Origin: Candidatus Zixiibacteriota bacterium
GTDB taxonomy: Bacteria; RBG-13-66-14; B26-G2; WVWN01
Assembly (NCBI GenBank): GCA_011773985.1
Contig: WVWN01000011.1
Span: forward strand, 1 to 52,059
Direction of reading: 5' to 3'
DNA length: 52,059 bases
Shown here: one piece after another, positions 1-8,999 of the stretch
Position numbering within the stretch: the first letter of the stretch is position 1
Layout: the number at the start of each line of letters is the position of its first letter
Program-made: the position numbers and the translations under genes
Notes under the pieces: generated by a model
The model's database searches: none
Seen by the model: only the letters and a program-made list of their open reading frames with translations
What the model was told of the DNA's origin: nothing

Positions 1-2
1 TT

Positions 3-1004
3 TATTTCCTGCCGCTGACTTTAATAGTCATATTTATCTTTAACTGCGACAATCCCGCGGGCGAAGAAGAGGAAAAATGGCCCGGGCCTTTACCCTGGAA
101 AGTATACGAAATCAAGGAATTACCTAAAAACGCGCCTATTACAGGTATTTATATGATATCCGCCAACTACGGTTGGGCGTGCGCATACCACGCAATCCTG
201 AAGTTCGACGGCAACCGCTGGTTTATATATAAAGATTTTACGGCCTCTTTCAAGGCTACGTTTTGGGACATACATTTCTCGGCGCCGAACGACGGCTGGG
301 CCGTAGGTTACAAACATATCCCTGGCAAATACCCCGGCGTCGTCGTCCACTACGACGGCAAGGATTGGAAGGAATTCCCCCCTCCTCCCGGCGAGCCGAT
401 TTTATACTCCGTATTCGCATTCGCGCGCGACGACGTGTGGGTCGGCGGCGAAGGCGGCATATTTCACTACGACGGCTCGAGCTGGACCCCCTGGCCCGTC
501 GCGGGCTACGTCACGGGGCTACACTTCACCTCGCCCACCCACGGCTGGGCCGTAACGCTTCGCGCGAGCTACCGCCGCTGGGATGGCTCGCGCTGGGCCC
601 CCGTCAGCTCCTTATTCGACGTCGAATTTCGCTTCGGCGTCTTCGCGCCGACGCCGACGACCGGCTGGGCCGCGGGGGGCGGCACCGGCTTCGAGATTCC
701 ACCCGCCTACCCCCTATTCCGCTACGTCGCCGAACGCGACACGTGGGAGCCGTGGGAACAGGACGACTGGTCGCGCGAACACCCGCCCATCCTCAACGGC
801 GTCCACTTCGCGGCGCCCGACGACGGCTGGGCCGCCGGCCAGGCGGTCTATCACTTCGACGGCAAAACGTGGAACCACGTCCCCGTCCCGGAGGGTTGCT
901 ACGCGTACGACGTCTTCACCCTCGGCGGCGACGACGTCTGGTTGGCCGGCTTCGACCGCAAAATGTATAAATACACCCCCGAAACGATGAAGGCCGTGCC
1001 GTAG
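3..1004 (+). CDS. Lipoprotein with beta-propeller-like repeats, 5' end outside the window
   Basis: The frame is open from the first bases of the window. It encodes the end of a hydrophobic signal sequence running into the lipobox-like FIFNC (Cys codon at 45-47), then an acidic linker. The real start therefore lies upstream, and the ATG at 153 is internal. The rest holds about six repeats of the type DDGWAVG or DDVWVGG followed by a YDG-x-W strand (for example FHYDGSSWTPW and YHFDGKTWNHV). This resembles Asp-box/BNR or Ycf48-like propellers. Such proteins are usually exposed at the cell surface or in the periplasm, and no enzymatic residues can be recognised. A hairpin terminator follows 40 bases after the stop. 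Specific function unknown. Confidence 0.75.
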   Translation, partial: YFLPLTLIVIFIFNCDNPAGEEEEKWPGPLPWKVYEIKELPKNAPITGIYMISANYGWACAYHAILKFDGNRWFIYKDFTASFKATFWDIHFSAPNDGWAVGYKHIPGKYPGVVVHYDGKDWKEFPPPPGEPILYSVFAFARDDVWVGGEGGIFHYDGSSWTPWPVAGYVTGLHFTSPTHGWAVTLRASYRRWDGSRWAPVSSLFDVEFRFGVFAPTPTTGWAAGGGTGFEIPPAYPLFRYVAERDTWEPWEQDDWSREHPPILNGVHFAAPDDGWAAGQAVYHFDGKTWNHVPVPEGCYAYDVFTLGGDDVWLAGFDRKMYKYTPETMKAVP

Positions 1005-1042
1005 GGCTTGGCCCGTCGACTCAGCCCGGAAACACCTTCGCG

Positions 1043-1064
1043 CGCCCGAACGTCGGGCGTTTTT
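1043..1064 (+). terminator. Intrinsic terminator after the propeller lipoprotein
   Basis: A perfect 7-bp stem (cgcccga / tcgggcg) with a 3-base loop is followed by a run of five T. It separates the first gene from the thrS promoter. Confidence 0.8.
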
Positions 1065-1131
1065 AATTTGGCTGGTGTTTTCGATTTCCTAAAAATTAAA
1101 AACTCGAAAATACGCGCAACGTCCTTTGGCG

Positions 1132-1161
1132 TTGACTTGAAATCGGCAACTCTGTTAAAAT
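1132..1161 (+). promoter_or_regulatory. Sigma-70-type promoter of thrS
   Basis: TTGACT at 1132-1137 and TAAAAT at 1156-1161 are separated by 18 bases, with TG one base upstream of the -10 (extended -10). The expected start is about 18-20 bases before the thrS ATG. The leader is too short for a T-box. Confidence 0.7.
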
Positions 1162-1185
1162 AAAACAAAAAAGGTCTTACTTACG

Positions 1186-3132
1186 ATGGCGGAGATAGAA
1201 GTAAACGTGGAAGGCTCGGGGCCGGTCCGCGTCGCCGCGGGGGCGACCCTCCTCGACGTGGCCGCCGCGGCGAAGGTCGAGGACGCGCTCGTCGCCCGGC
1301 GCGGCGACCTCCTCGTCGACCTCACGGCGCCCGCGCGGAAGGGCGAAACGGTCGCGTTCCTGAGCTACGAGGACGAGGAGGCGCGCGCGGTCTTCCGCCA
1401 CACCGCCTCCCACATCCTCGCGCACGCGCTGACGGACCTCTACCCGGGCGTAAAGCTCGCCATCGGCCCGGCGACCGCGGACGGCTTCTACTACGACCTC
1501 GACCCCTCGGCGCCGCTGAGCGACGAGGACCTCCCCAGGCTCGAGGAACGGATGCGCGAGCTCGCCGCCGCGGACCTGGCCCTAGAACGCGACGAGGTAT
1601 CGAAGCGCGAGGCCCGGAAGCTGTTCGCGGGCAACCCGTATAAACTCGAGCTCGTCGACGAGATACCGGATAAAAAGGTCGTCGTCTACCGCCAGGGCGA
1701 CTTCTTCGACCTTTGCCTCGGGCCCCACCTCCCCTCGACCGGGTACGTCAAGACGCTCAAGCTCACCGCGGTGGCCGGCGCCTACTGGCGCGGCGACGAG
1801 CGCAACGACATGCTCACGCGCGTCTACGGGACCGCCTACCGCAAACCCGAGGAGCTCGAGCTGCACCTCGCGCGCATCGAGGAGGCCAAGCGCCGCGACC
1901 ACCGGACGCTGGGACGCGACCTCGCGCTTTTCTCCATCGCCGAGGACCGCGGCCCGGGGCTGGTATATTGGCACCCGGGCGGCGCCTTCGTCCGCGACCG
2001 CGTCGAGATTTTCTGGAAAGAGGAACACGTGAAGCGCGGCTACGAGCTCGTCGCGACGCCCCACATCGCCCGCGCGCGCCTGTTCGAAACGTCGGGCCAC
2101 TTCCACTACTTCCTCGACCATATGTACACCTTCGAGGTCGACGCCATACCTTACGTCCTCAAGCCGATGAACTGCCCGATGCACGTCGCGATATACAAAT
2201 CGCGCCTCCACTCCTACCGGGAACTGCCCATCCGCTACGCCGAGCTCGGGACCGTGTACCGCAAGGAACGGTCCGGCACCCTTCACGGCCTGCTACGCGT
2301 GCGCGGCTTCACGCAGGACGACGGCCACATATTCTGCACGCCCGAGCAGTTGGTGGACGAGTTGTGCGGTTGCGTGGACCTCGCCCGCTACCTCCTGCAC
2401 ACCTTCGGCTTCACCTCGTACGACGTCGAGCTGTCGGCTAGCGACCCCAAGCGGCCGCAGGATTACGCCGGGACCGCGGAGGAATGGGCCCGCGCGGAGG
2501 AAGCGCTCGCCGAGACGCTCGCGCGCCTCGAGCTCCCCTACGCGCGCATGGAGGGCGAGGCCATCTTCTACGGCCCGAAGATAGACTTCCAGATTTACGA
2601 CGCGCTGGGCCGAAAGTGGCAGGGGCCGACGATACAATTCGACTTCAACTTGCCGCACCGCTTCGGCGTCAAATACGTCGGCGCGGACGGCGCCGAGCAC
2701 CAGTGCTACATGATCCACCGCGCCATGCTCGGCTCGCTCGAGCGCTTCTTCGGCACGCTCCTCGAACATCACGCCGGCGTCTTCCCGCCGTGGCTCGCGC
2801 CCGTCCAGCTACGCCTTATACCCGTAAATAAAGACGCCGTTCCCTACGCGCTCGAGCTGGCGGAGAAGCTGCGCGCCGCGGGCCTCCGGGCGGACGTGGA
2901 CGAATCGGACGGTAAACTGGCGGCGAAGATACGGACCGGCGAGTTAGCCAAAATACCGTACCTGGGCGTGATCGGCAAAAGGGAACGGGAAGCGGGAACG
3001 GTCGCGCTCCGGCGCCACGGCGGCGAAGACCTGGGCCCGGTTCCGCTCGAGCGCCTAATTGCCGCGTTCCAAAAAGCGGCGGCGGATAAAGCCGCGGCCG
3101 TCGCCCTCGAAAGCGGCGCCGCGAAAAGCTGA
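1186..3132 (+). CDS. thrS: Threonyl-tRNA synthetase
   Basis: Class II aminoacyl-tRNA synthetase that charges tRNA-Thr in the cytoplasm. The 648 residues match full-length bacterial ThrRS. Order: TGS domain (about 1-62); editing domain with HTASH (H72, H76); catalytic core with MNCPMH (zinc ligand Cys330), motif 2 YRKERSGTLHG at about 358, DDGHIFC, and motif 3 near the HRAMLGSLERF stretch; then a C-terminal anticodon-binding domain. The ATG at 1186 follows an A-rich AAAGG stretch and starts directly with the TGS domain. The next gene begins 3 bases after the TGA stop, so the two are probably cotranscribed. Confidence 0.97.
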   Translation: MAEIEVNVEGSGPVRVAAGATLLDVAAAAKVEDALVARRGDLLVDLTAPARKGETVAFLSYEDEEARAVFRHTASHILAHALTDLYPGVKLAIGPATADGFYYDLDPSAPLSDEDLPRLEERMRELAAADLALERDEVSKREARKLFAGNPYKLELVDEIPDKKVVVYRQGDFFDLCLGPHLPSTGYVKTLKLTAVAGAYWRGDERNDMLTRVYGTAYRKPEELELHLARIEEAKRRDHRTLGRDLALFSIAEDRGPGLVYWHPGGAFVRDRVEIFWKEEHVKRGYELVATPHIARARLFETSGHFHYFLDHMYTFEVDAIPYVLKPMNCPMHVAIYKSRLHSYRELPIRYAELGTVYRKERSGTLHGLLRVRGFTQDDGHIFCTPEQLVDELCGCVDLARYLLHTFGFTSYDVELSASDPKRPQDYAGTAEEWARAEEALAETLARLELPYARMEGEAIFYGPKIDFQIYDALGRKWQGPTIQFDFNLPHRFGVKYVGADGAEHQCYMIHRAMLGSLERFFGTLLEHHAGVFPPWLAPVQLRLIPVNKDAVPYALELAEKLRAAGLRADVDESDGKLAAKIRTGELAKIPYLGVIGKREREAGTVALRRHGGEDLGPVPLERLIAAFQKAAADKAAAVALESGAAKS

Positions 3133-3135
3133 CGT

Positions 3136-6100
3136 ATGCCCCCGACGTGCCCCAATTGCGGCCGAACGGTAACGCCGGCCGCGGCGTTTTGCCCTCATTG
3201 CGGCGCGAAAACGGACGAGGCCGTAAATGAGGTCGCCGCGGTGGCGGCGGAGCTCGCCGGCCTCGACGCCCGCGCGTCATCCGCGCCCCCGGACGTATTG
3301 GGCGAGTTGACGGAGAAATTCCTCGCCCTTGCCGACGAAATCGCGAAAGAGCACGGCGGCGCGGTCACGCGCGAAGACGCGTCGGCGGTGACGATTACGT
3401 TTCCCCAGAGCTCGGGGTTGGCGGCCGCGAGCGCCGCCTCGTGCGCCGTTGCCCTCCGCGACGCGGCGCGCGACCTCATACCTACCTTGTTAAAAGACCT
3501 TGGCTCGAGCGCCTATTTGAAATTAGGCGTCGACGCCGTGGCAAGCGGCGCCCCATCCCCGGGCGGCGCGCCCTCGCCGCGGAACCGCGCCAAACGCCTG
3601 CGAAATAAAGCCGGCAAATGGGCCATACTGGCGGGCGAAAACGTCTGTTCGCTGACGGCCGACGACTTCCAATACGCCACGGTCGGTTTCTACCAGGCGC
3701 GGAGCGGCGAGCCCGCCGTCAAAATATACCAGCTCGAAGAAACGCGCCGACGCCCGGCCCGGGGGGCGCCCCCGGACAAAGAGCCGTACGTCCCTCAGGC
3801 CGACCTCCAGGAGGCGATCGACGCATTCCTCGCCGGCGTCGTCTCGGAAAAACGGCGTCGCACGCTGTTCATAAAAGGCGGCCCCGGAACCGGCAAGACG
3901 ACCTTGCTGGAGGCGGCTCAACGCATCGCGCGCGAGAACGGGTTCCGCACGTTCGCCGCCACGTGCTTTGCGCGGCGCCGCTACGAGCCGTTCGCGGCGT
4001 GGGTCATCATATGGAGCAAACTATTCGCCGCGCTCGCGCCGGAAGCTGAGCCGGAAGTAGCGCCGCTCGAGGCGTTAAAGAAAATCGACCCGCGCCTCGA
4101 GATATGGGCCCCGCTCTTCGCGCAGGTCCTGCGCCTGCCCGCCGACCTCAACCCGTACGTCGCCGACGTGACGCCCGCGTTTCGACACCGCCGCGTCGTC
4201 GAGTTGGCTACGCGTATAATCGCCTACGCCGCGAGGGAACAACCGACCGCGCTCCTCTTCGACGACCTGCATTTGGCCGACCACTCGACGCGGGCGCTGC
4301 TCACCTCGGTCCTCGCCCACGTGGCCGAAGGCCCCCTCGCCGTGATATTCACCGCGGACCCTCCGGACGATTCGTTAACCCGCGCGGCCGACGTCGCGCT
4401 CACCACGCGCCCCTTAACGGAGGAAGAGACATCCGCCTTCGCGCCAACGCCGGTCGGGCAACAAGAAGACGACCGGGCGGCGGTTCTCTTCGCCCTAAGC
4501 AAAGGTCGCCCGGACCTTTTGAAACAAATTTGGCTCTTGTCGCTGACGAGGCCGGAGGTGAAGCTCGCGGCGTTGGGTAGCGAGGGCCCCCCCGAACTGG
4601 CCGCGGTCGTCGGGCGACGCCTGCGGGACTTCGCGAAGCCTTGGCAGCAGGCCACGGCGATCCTGGCTGCCGTCGGCCTCCCGCTCCGCGAAGACGATAT
4701 ATCCGCCTTAGCCGCGGATTGCCCCGGCGAAAAAAGCGCGGAAGCCGAGGCGTGGCCCCCCAGGCTGAAAGAACTCGGGTTGCTCCGTACGCCGGCGGGC
4801 GAAGACGACGGCCCCTTGTACGTACCGCCGCACCTCGCCAACGCGCTCCTGGCAGCCCTCGCGCCAACGCAGGAAGACCGCGCCGCCGCGGCCTCAGCCG
4901 CGGCGAACCTTCTCACCAGACGCTACCGCGGGGAACTTTCGGCGCGCGCCACGCTCGAGCTGGAAGCGGGAAACACTGCCGCGGCTTACCATCTAACGCA
5001 GGAGAACGCAACGCGGGCGCGCTGGCTCGGTTCGCCGCACGAGGCGGTGGACCAGCTAACCATTTTCGCTCACGAACTCAAAAAAGACGAGCCGAAGGTT
5101 GAGGAACATCGCGCGCACTTACCCAAACTTTATTATGCCCGGGCCGAAGCCTTTCGCGAAGCGGGGTTGGTCGCCGCGGCCTTGAGCGACCTGGAAAACG
5201 TCGAGGCCGACGAAGAAAATCTCTCGGCGCAGCGGCTCTACGCTCAAGGGCGCGCCTATCTACTTAGAGATTATTACGACGAGGCCGAGCACGCGTTCCT
5301 GGCAGCCTTACAAAACGCCGTCCGCGCCGGCGACGACGCCCTGGTCGCCGATATCGAAATATCGACCGCGGAACTTCTCGGCCGGCGCGGCGACGTACCC
5401 AAAGCCGTATACCAACTCGGGAAATCGCTCAAAACGAACCGGGCGCCGTCGCCCGCGGCGTACCGTCTACTCGCCGAGTTGAAATACCGTTCCGGCCACG
5501 TGGCGGCCGCGGCTCGAGCCGCGAAAAAAAGCACGTCCCTCACGGACCCGGCCAAAAAGCCCGTCACCGCCGCGGAAACGGGGCTGACGTTTTCGCCCAT
5601 ATTTTTCGAGTACGGCCCGATACCAGGCGCGCGCAACCTCTTGGCAAACAGCCGGCGGGTATTCGAGCTCCTGGGCGACCCCCGGAACCTGTGCGAAACC
5701 TTTCTGGTCGAAGGCGGAATCGACCTCTTGACGCAAGACCTGGCGACCTCCGAAAATACTTATCTGGAAGCTTTGCGCTTGGCAGAAGCGGACCGTTTTG
5801 ACGGCTGCGCGGCTCGGGCTTCGCTGGGCCTTAGCGCGGTCGCGCTTTACCGCGGCGACCTCGCCGGCTACCGCCGATTTCTCGTAAAGGCCAAAGAAAT
5901 TTCGACCGGGGAAGCGACTACCCCTGCCGCGGATTTCAAATTGGCGGAGGCGCGCAACGCGTACTTCGCGGACGAGAACTACGACGACGCGTACATGCTC
6001 GCGGATACGGCGGCCATAGAATACCGGCGGGGAGACGGCGGCCTGTCATACGGCGAAGCCGCCCTCCTCGCCGCCCGGGCGGCGTTGGCGCGCGGCAAGC

Positions 6101-6480
6101 CCAGCATTTGCCGCAAGATCCTCGGCCAAGCGGACCTCGAGCGTCGCGCTAACGAATCGAAGGTATTCTTCGCAAGCTATAACGAAACCGCAGGTTTGCT
6201 CTTGAGTACGGAAAACGACCGCGGCCGTGCCGCGACGTTCCTCCGCGCGGCCGCGGCCGCCGCGCGCGAACTGGGCCTGTGGCTCGTCGGCGGGCAATGC
6301 TACTTGGACTTGGCCGCGATCACGCCGGACCGCGACGAGCGGGAGAAGTACCGCCGGCGAGCGCTGTGGCTTTTTAAAAACAAAGGCGCCGCGCTCCTGG
6401 CGGAACGGGCGGAGAAGAAAACCGCCCACCTGCGGGCCGGCGAAAGGGGAAACGCGGCGAGTGCCGCCCCTTGGGTTTAG
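3136..6480 (+). CDS. Zinc-ribbon, degenerate cyclase-homology, AAA ATPase and TPR regulator-like protein
   Basis: A 1114-residue multidomain protein. Residues 5-22 form a CxxC...CxxC zinc ribbon. Residues about 60-200 look like the second half of a class III nucleotide cyclase: ADEIAKEHGGAV, then AAASAASCAVALRDA, YLKLGVDAV and PAVKIYQLEE match the usual spacing, but the metal-binding GDAVMAVFG-type segment is replaced, so catalysis is unlikely. An AAA/STAND-type ATPase follows, with Walker A GGPGTGKTTL (about 248-257) and Walker B ALLFDDLH (about 372). The C-terminal half is alpha-helical and TPR-like (for example LYAQGRAYLLRDYYDEAEHAF). This order is known from the cyclase-AAA-TPR regulator family. 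It is tightly coupled to thrS and upstream of the MglB/MglA genes. Inference: a signalling ATPase or scaffold with a non-catalytic cyclase domain. Confidence 0.8.
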   Translation: MPPTCPNCGRTVTPAAAFCPHCGAKTDEAVNEVAAVAAELAGLDARASSAPPDVLGELTEKFLALADEIAKEHGGAVTREDASAVTITFPQSSGLAAASAASCAVALRDAARDLIPTLLKDLGSSAYLKLGVDAVASGAPSPGGAPSPRNRAKRLRNKAGKWAILAGENVCSLTADDFQYATVGFYQARSGEPAVKIYQLEETRRRPARGAPPDKEPYVPQADLQEAIDAFLAGVVSEKRRRTLFIKGGPGTGKTTLLEAAQRIARENGFRTFAATCFARRRYEPFAAWVIIWSKLFAALAPEAEPEVAPLEALKKIDPRLEIWAPLFAQVLRLPADLNPYVADVTPAFRHRRVVELATRIIAYAAREQPTALLFDDLHLADHSTRALLTSVLAHVAEGPLAVIFTADPPDDSLTRAADVALTTRPLTEEETSAFAPTPVGQQEDDRAAVLFALSKGRPDLLKQIWLLSLTRPEVKLAALGSEGPPELAAVVGRRLRDFAKPWQQATAILAAVGLPLREDDISALAADCPGEKSAEAEAWPPRLKELGLLRTPAGEDDGPLYVPPHLANALLAALAPTQEDRAAAASAAANLLTRRYRGELSARATLELEAGNTAAAYHLTQENATRARWLGSPHEAVDQLTIFAHELKKDEPKVEEHRAHLPKLYYARAEAFREAGLVAAALSDLENVEADEENLSAQRLYAQGRAYLLRDYYDEAEHAFLAALQNAVRAGDDALVADIEISTAELLGRRGDVPKAVYQLGKSLKTNRAPSPAAYRLLAELKYRSGHVAAAARAAKKSTSLTDPAKKPVTAAETGLTFSPIFFEYGPIPGARNLLANSRRVFELLGDPRNLCETFLVEGGIDLLTQDLATSENTYLEALRLAEADRFDGCAARASLGLSAVALYRGDLAGYRRFLVKAKEISTGEATTPAADFKLAEARNAYFADENYDDAYMLADTAAIEYRRGDGGLSYGEAALLAARAALARGKPSICRKILGQADLERRANESKVFFASYNETAGLLLSTENDRGRAATFLRAAAAAARELGLWLVGGQCYLDLAAITPDRDEREKYRRRALWLFKNKGAALLAERAEKKTAHLRAGERGNAASAAPWV

Positions 6481-6523
6481 AAGGCCGCGCGTCGGGCCCT
6501 TACTTTTTCGTGCCAAAAAAATC

Positions 6524-6552
6524 TTGACTTGTATCTAATTTTATATTTTAAT
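6524..6552 (+). promoter_or_regulatory. Promoter for the MglB/MglA-like genes
   Basis: TTGACT at 6524-6529 and TTTAAT at 6547-6552 are spaced by 17 bases, in an AT-rich gap between the TPR protein and the roadblock gene. Confidence 0.55.
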
Positions 6553-6655
6553 GGAAAAAGTTAAGAAGTATTCTTTAAGTTGAAGCTTAAGCGGCTTTTA
6601 CCGAGTACCTCGGCGGCCTGTTAAAATTTAGTGCGCCGTACGCGGGGTGATATTT

Positions 6656-7156
6656 ATGCCCGGTATGGAGTTAGTCCTCTTCGAGGAAGACTACACTAAC
6701 ATTAACGAAATATTGGCGACGCTCGTCCGCGAGACCAATTCTAAATTCTCGCTACTCGTGGACCGCTCGGGCCAGCTCATCTCGAGCCAGGGAGATACCG
6801 AGAACATGGACTCGCTGTCGTTCGCCTCACTTTCCGCGGGCAATTACGCCGCGACGAGCGAGCTCGCCAAGATCCTCGGGCAAGAGGAATTCTCGGTCCT
6901 CTTCCACCAGGGCACGAACGAATCGATCCACCTCTCCGTCGTAGCCAAGAGGGTCATTCTCGTCGTGGTTTTCGATAACAAAACTACTTTGGGCCTGGTC
7001 CGCCTTCGCGTCAAGAAGGCGGTGGAAGAGCTTTCGGCAATATTCAACCGCATCTTCCAAAAGGTCGCGGAACGCGCTTTCGAAACGCCCTCGCCGTTGG
7101 GCGACACTTTCTCGAGCGTCGCCGAGAGTGAAATAGATAACCTCTTTAAAGATTAA
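6656..7156 (+). CDS. MglB-like roadblock/LC7 protein
   Basis: The roughly 166-residue protein has the roadblock/LC7 pattern: an N-terminal helix (NEILATLVRETN), the strand pair FSLLVDRSGQLISSQG, a Ser/Ala-rich segment SLSAGNYAATSELAKILG, and strands VLFHQGTNESIHLSVV and VILVVVFDNKTTLGLVR. In the family, MglB proteins are GTPase-activating partners of MglA. A GTG at 6647 is also in frame, but GGGGTGA at 6643-6649 is well spaced from the ATG at 6656, so 6656 is chosen. The MglA-like GTPase follows 30 bases later, which supports a GTPase/GAP pair. Confidence 0.9.
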   Translation: MPGMELVLFEEDYTNINEILATLVRETNSKFSLLVDRSGQLISSQGDTENMDSLSFASLSAGNYAATSELAKILGQEEFSVLFHQGTNESIHLSVVAKRVILVVVFDNKTTLGLVRLRVKKAVEELSAIFNRIFQKVAERAFETPSPLGDTFSSVAESEIDNLFKD

Positions 7157-7186
7157 GCATTCCCGTTCACGGCCGGGGGTTTGGAT

Positions 7187-7780
7187 ATGTCGCTGATCAA
7201 CTATTCGTCGCGCGAGATAAACTGCAAGATCGTCTACTACGGCCCCGGCCTTTGCGGCAAGACGACGAACCTCCTCTACATCCACGAGAAGCTCCCCCAC
7301 GACATCAAGGGGAAGATGGTCTCGCTCGCCACGGATACGGACCGGACGCTCTTCTTCGACTTCCTCCCCCTCGAGCTGGGGACCGTAAACGGTTTCAAAA
7401 CGCGCTTCCACCTGTATACCGTACCCGGCCAAGTCCACTACGACGCCTCGCGGAAACTTATCCTCAAGGGCGTCGACGGCATCGTCTTCGTCGTGGACTC
7501 CCAACGCAACCGCTTCGACGAGAACATCGAGTCGTTCGAGAACATGAAAAAGAACCTCCAGCTGCAGGGCTACCGCCTTGAAAATATACCTTATATAGTA
7601 CAATATAACAAACGCGACTTACCTAACTGCTCCCCCGTAGAACAGCTCGAGGCCGCGATCAACCGCGAGCAGGTACCGTGCTTCGAATCGATCGCGACGA
7701 CGGGCATAGGCGTCTTCGATTCTCTCCGGGCCATCTCGAAGCTCGTCATCGCGCACTTATCGCGGCAAACGGCGCGTTAA
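7187..7780 (+). CDS. mglA: MglA-like small Ras-family GTPase
   Basis: Cytoplasmic GTPase of the MglA family, 197 residues. Visible motifs are the P-loop GPGLCGKTTN near the N-terminus, the switch region TDTDRTLFFDFLP, TVPGQVHYD (G3, with the PGQ typical of MglA) and NKRDLP (G4, guanine specificity). MglA proteins set cell polarity and steer motility or envelope machinery in Myxococcus and Thermus. A TTG at 7181 is in frame, but GGGGG at 7175-7179 is better spaced for the ATG at 7187. It sits between the roadblock partner and a DUF4388 gene, a common association for this family. Confidence 0.93.
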   Translation: MSLINYSSREINCKIVYYGPGLCGKTTNLLYIHEKLPHDIKGKMVSLATDTDRTLFFDFLPLELGTVNGFKTRFHLYTVPGQVHYDASRKLILKGVDGIVFVVDSQRNRFDENIESFENMKKNLQLQGYRLENIPYIVQYNKRDLPNCSPVEQLEAAINREQVPCFESIATTGIGVFDSLRAISKLVIAHLSRQTAR

Positions 7781-7860
7781 CCAAAACGCGGGGCCGATAC
7801 CGGCGACTCGCGGCCGCGGCGGGAGCGCCGTCGCAAACCGCCGTTGCTCCAGCGTAAGTC

Positions 7861-8928
7861 ATGGGTTTAGACGGCAACTTAGAAGACTTTCCCCTCGCAG
7901 ACGTCCTCCAGCTCATAAACATGGGCTCGCGGACCGGCCTACTCGCCATCGCCCGAAACGGCCAAACGGCGCAAATCTGGTTCGAGCGCGGCCAGGCCGT
8001 ACACGCCAAGGTGGGCGATATGGAGGGGGAAAAGGCCGTCTACGAAACCTTCAACTGGCGCGAGGGCCGGTTCACCTTCGATACCGACGCGGCCACGGAC
8101 CTGAAGACGATCGACCTCGACTGCCAGAACCTCATTATGGAAGCGGTCCGCCGGCTCGACGAGTGGACCAAACTCCGCAAGGCCATCCCGACCTCCGCCC
8201 ACGTCGTGACGTTCGCCGCGGGCCCGGGGGAGAAGGCCGGCAATATCACGCTCCAAGCTCAGGAGTGGAAAGTCTTATCGCTCGTGAACGGCGAGCTCAG
8301 CGTCTTGGCCCTCGCGAAGAAGACGAACTTTTCGGAACTCAAAACCACGCAGATCGTTTTCAACCTCATCGAGGCCGGCCTGTTGGAGGTCCGTTCCCCG
8401 GACGAAAAGCCGGAGCCGCCGTCGCCGGAAGAAAAAGCCGAAGCCAAGACGCTGCGGGAATTCCTCAAGGGAATAGCGCCTTCGGCCGACCAAAGGATGC
8501 GCCCAGCGGCGCCCCCGGCGGCCAAGACGAACGTCGGCGTGCTGGCGCTCTTCATCAACGCCCTCCTCGATAATTTCGACCAGCCCAACGCCCTTTACAA
8601 CGCGATAAAGCAAGATAAGACGCTCGGGGAGCGCGTCGCGGAGCAGGCCGAACGGTACCCCCAAGTTGAAATTATAGAATTCGTGGAGGACCGCGTCGAC
8701 GTGGAGCGGCTGGACAGGGAAATCGAATCCCTCGACAACCTCGGCAAGAAGAACCTCATCGTCGCCCTCGCCGAAGTCAAAGAACAGATCTACGCCAACG
8801 CCGAGAAGCAATCGAACAAGATCGCCGCGTCCCGCCGCTACAATAGGGTTCTCGAGCTGTTATTCGGGCCGGAAGGCGCCCCCCAAGACATAGGCCTCGG
8901 CAGCATACTCGAAACGAAAACGCCCTAA
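7861..8928 (+). CDS. DUF4388 (PATAN-like) domain protein
   Basis: The first ~95 residues match DUF4388: GNLEDFPLADVLQLINMGSR, TGLLAI, IWFERGQAVHAKVG, then EGRFTFD. This domain is found in bacterial polarity and chemosensory proteins, often next to MglA. A second region (about 115-175) looks like a winged helix or second PATAN lobe (LALAKKTNFSELKTTQIVFNLIEAGLL). It is followed by a charged Pro/Glu linker and a helical C-terminus. 355 residues, no transmembrane segment. No clear ribosome site precedes the ATG. It is probably in the same transcription unit as mglB/mglA, ending at the terminator at 8961. Inference: an effector or adaptor of the GTPase switch. Confidence 0.85.
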   Translation: MGLDGNLEDFPLADVLQLINMGSRTGLLAIARNGQTAQIWFERGQAVHAKVGDMEGEKAVYETFNWREGRFTFDTDAATDLKTIDLDCQNLIMEAVRRLDEWTKLRKAIPTSAHVVTFAAGPGEKAGNITLQAQEWKVLSLVNGELSVLALAKKTNFSELKTTQIVFNLIEAGLLEVRSPDEKPEPPSPEEKAEAKTLREFLKGIAPSADQRMRPAAPPAAKTNVGVLALFINALLDNFDQPNALYNAIKQDKTLGERVAEQAERYPQVEIIEFVEDRVDVERLDREIESLDNLGKKNLIVALAEVKEQIYANAEKQSNKIAASRRYNRVLELLFGPEGAPQDIGLGSILETKTP

Positions 8929-8960
8929 GCACGTGCCGACGCGCCGAACCCGAAACGTGG

Positions 8961-8980
8961 CGCCCGTGAGGGCGATTTTT
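8961..8980 (+). terminator. Intrinsic terminator after the DUF4388 gene
   Basis: A 5-bp GC stem (cgccc / gggcg) with loop gtga is followed directly by ATTTTTAA. It closes the MglB-MglA-DUF4388 unit. Confidence 0.6.
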
Positions 8981-8999
8981 AATACCGAAATCAAACATT

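Noticed and set aside
153-155. ATG at 153 as the start of the first gene
   Set aside because: The same frame is open upstream to the window edge and encodes a lipobox, so the start is outside the window.
1005-1185. T-box or riboswitch before thrS
   Set aside because: The promoter places the transcript start about 20 bases before the ATG; the only hairpin is the terminator of the previous gene.
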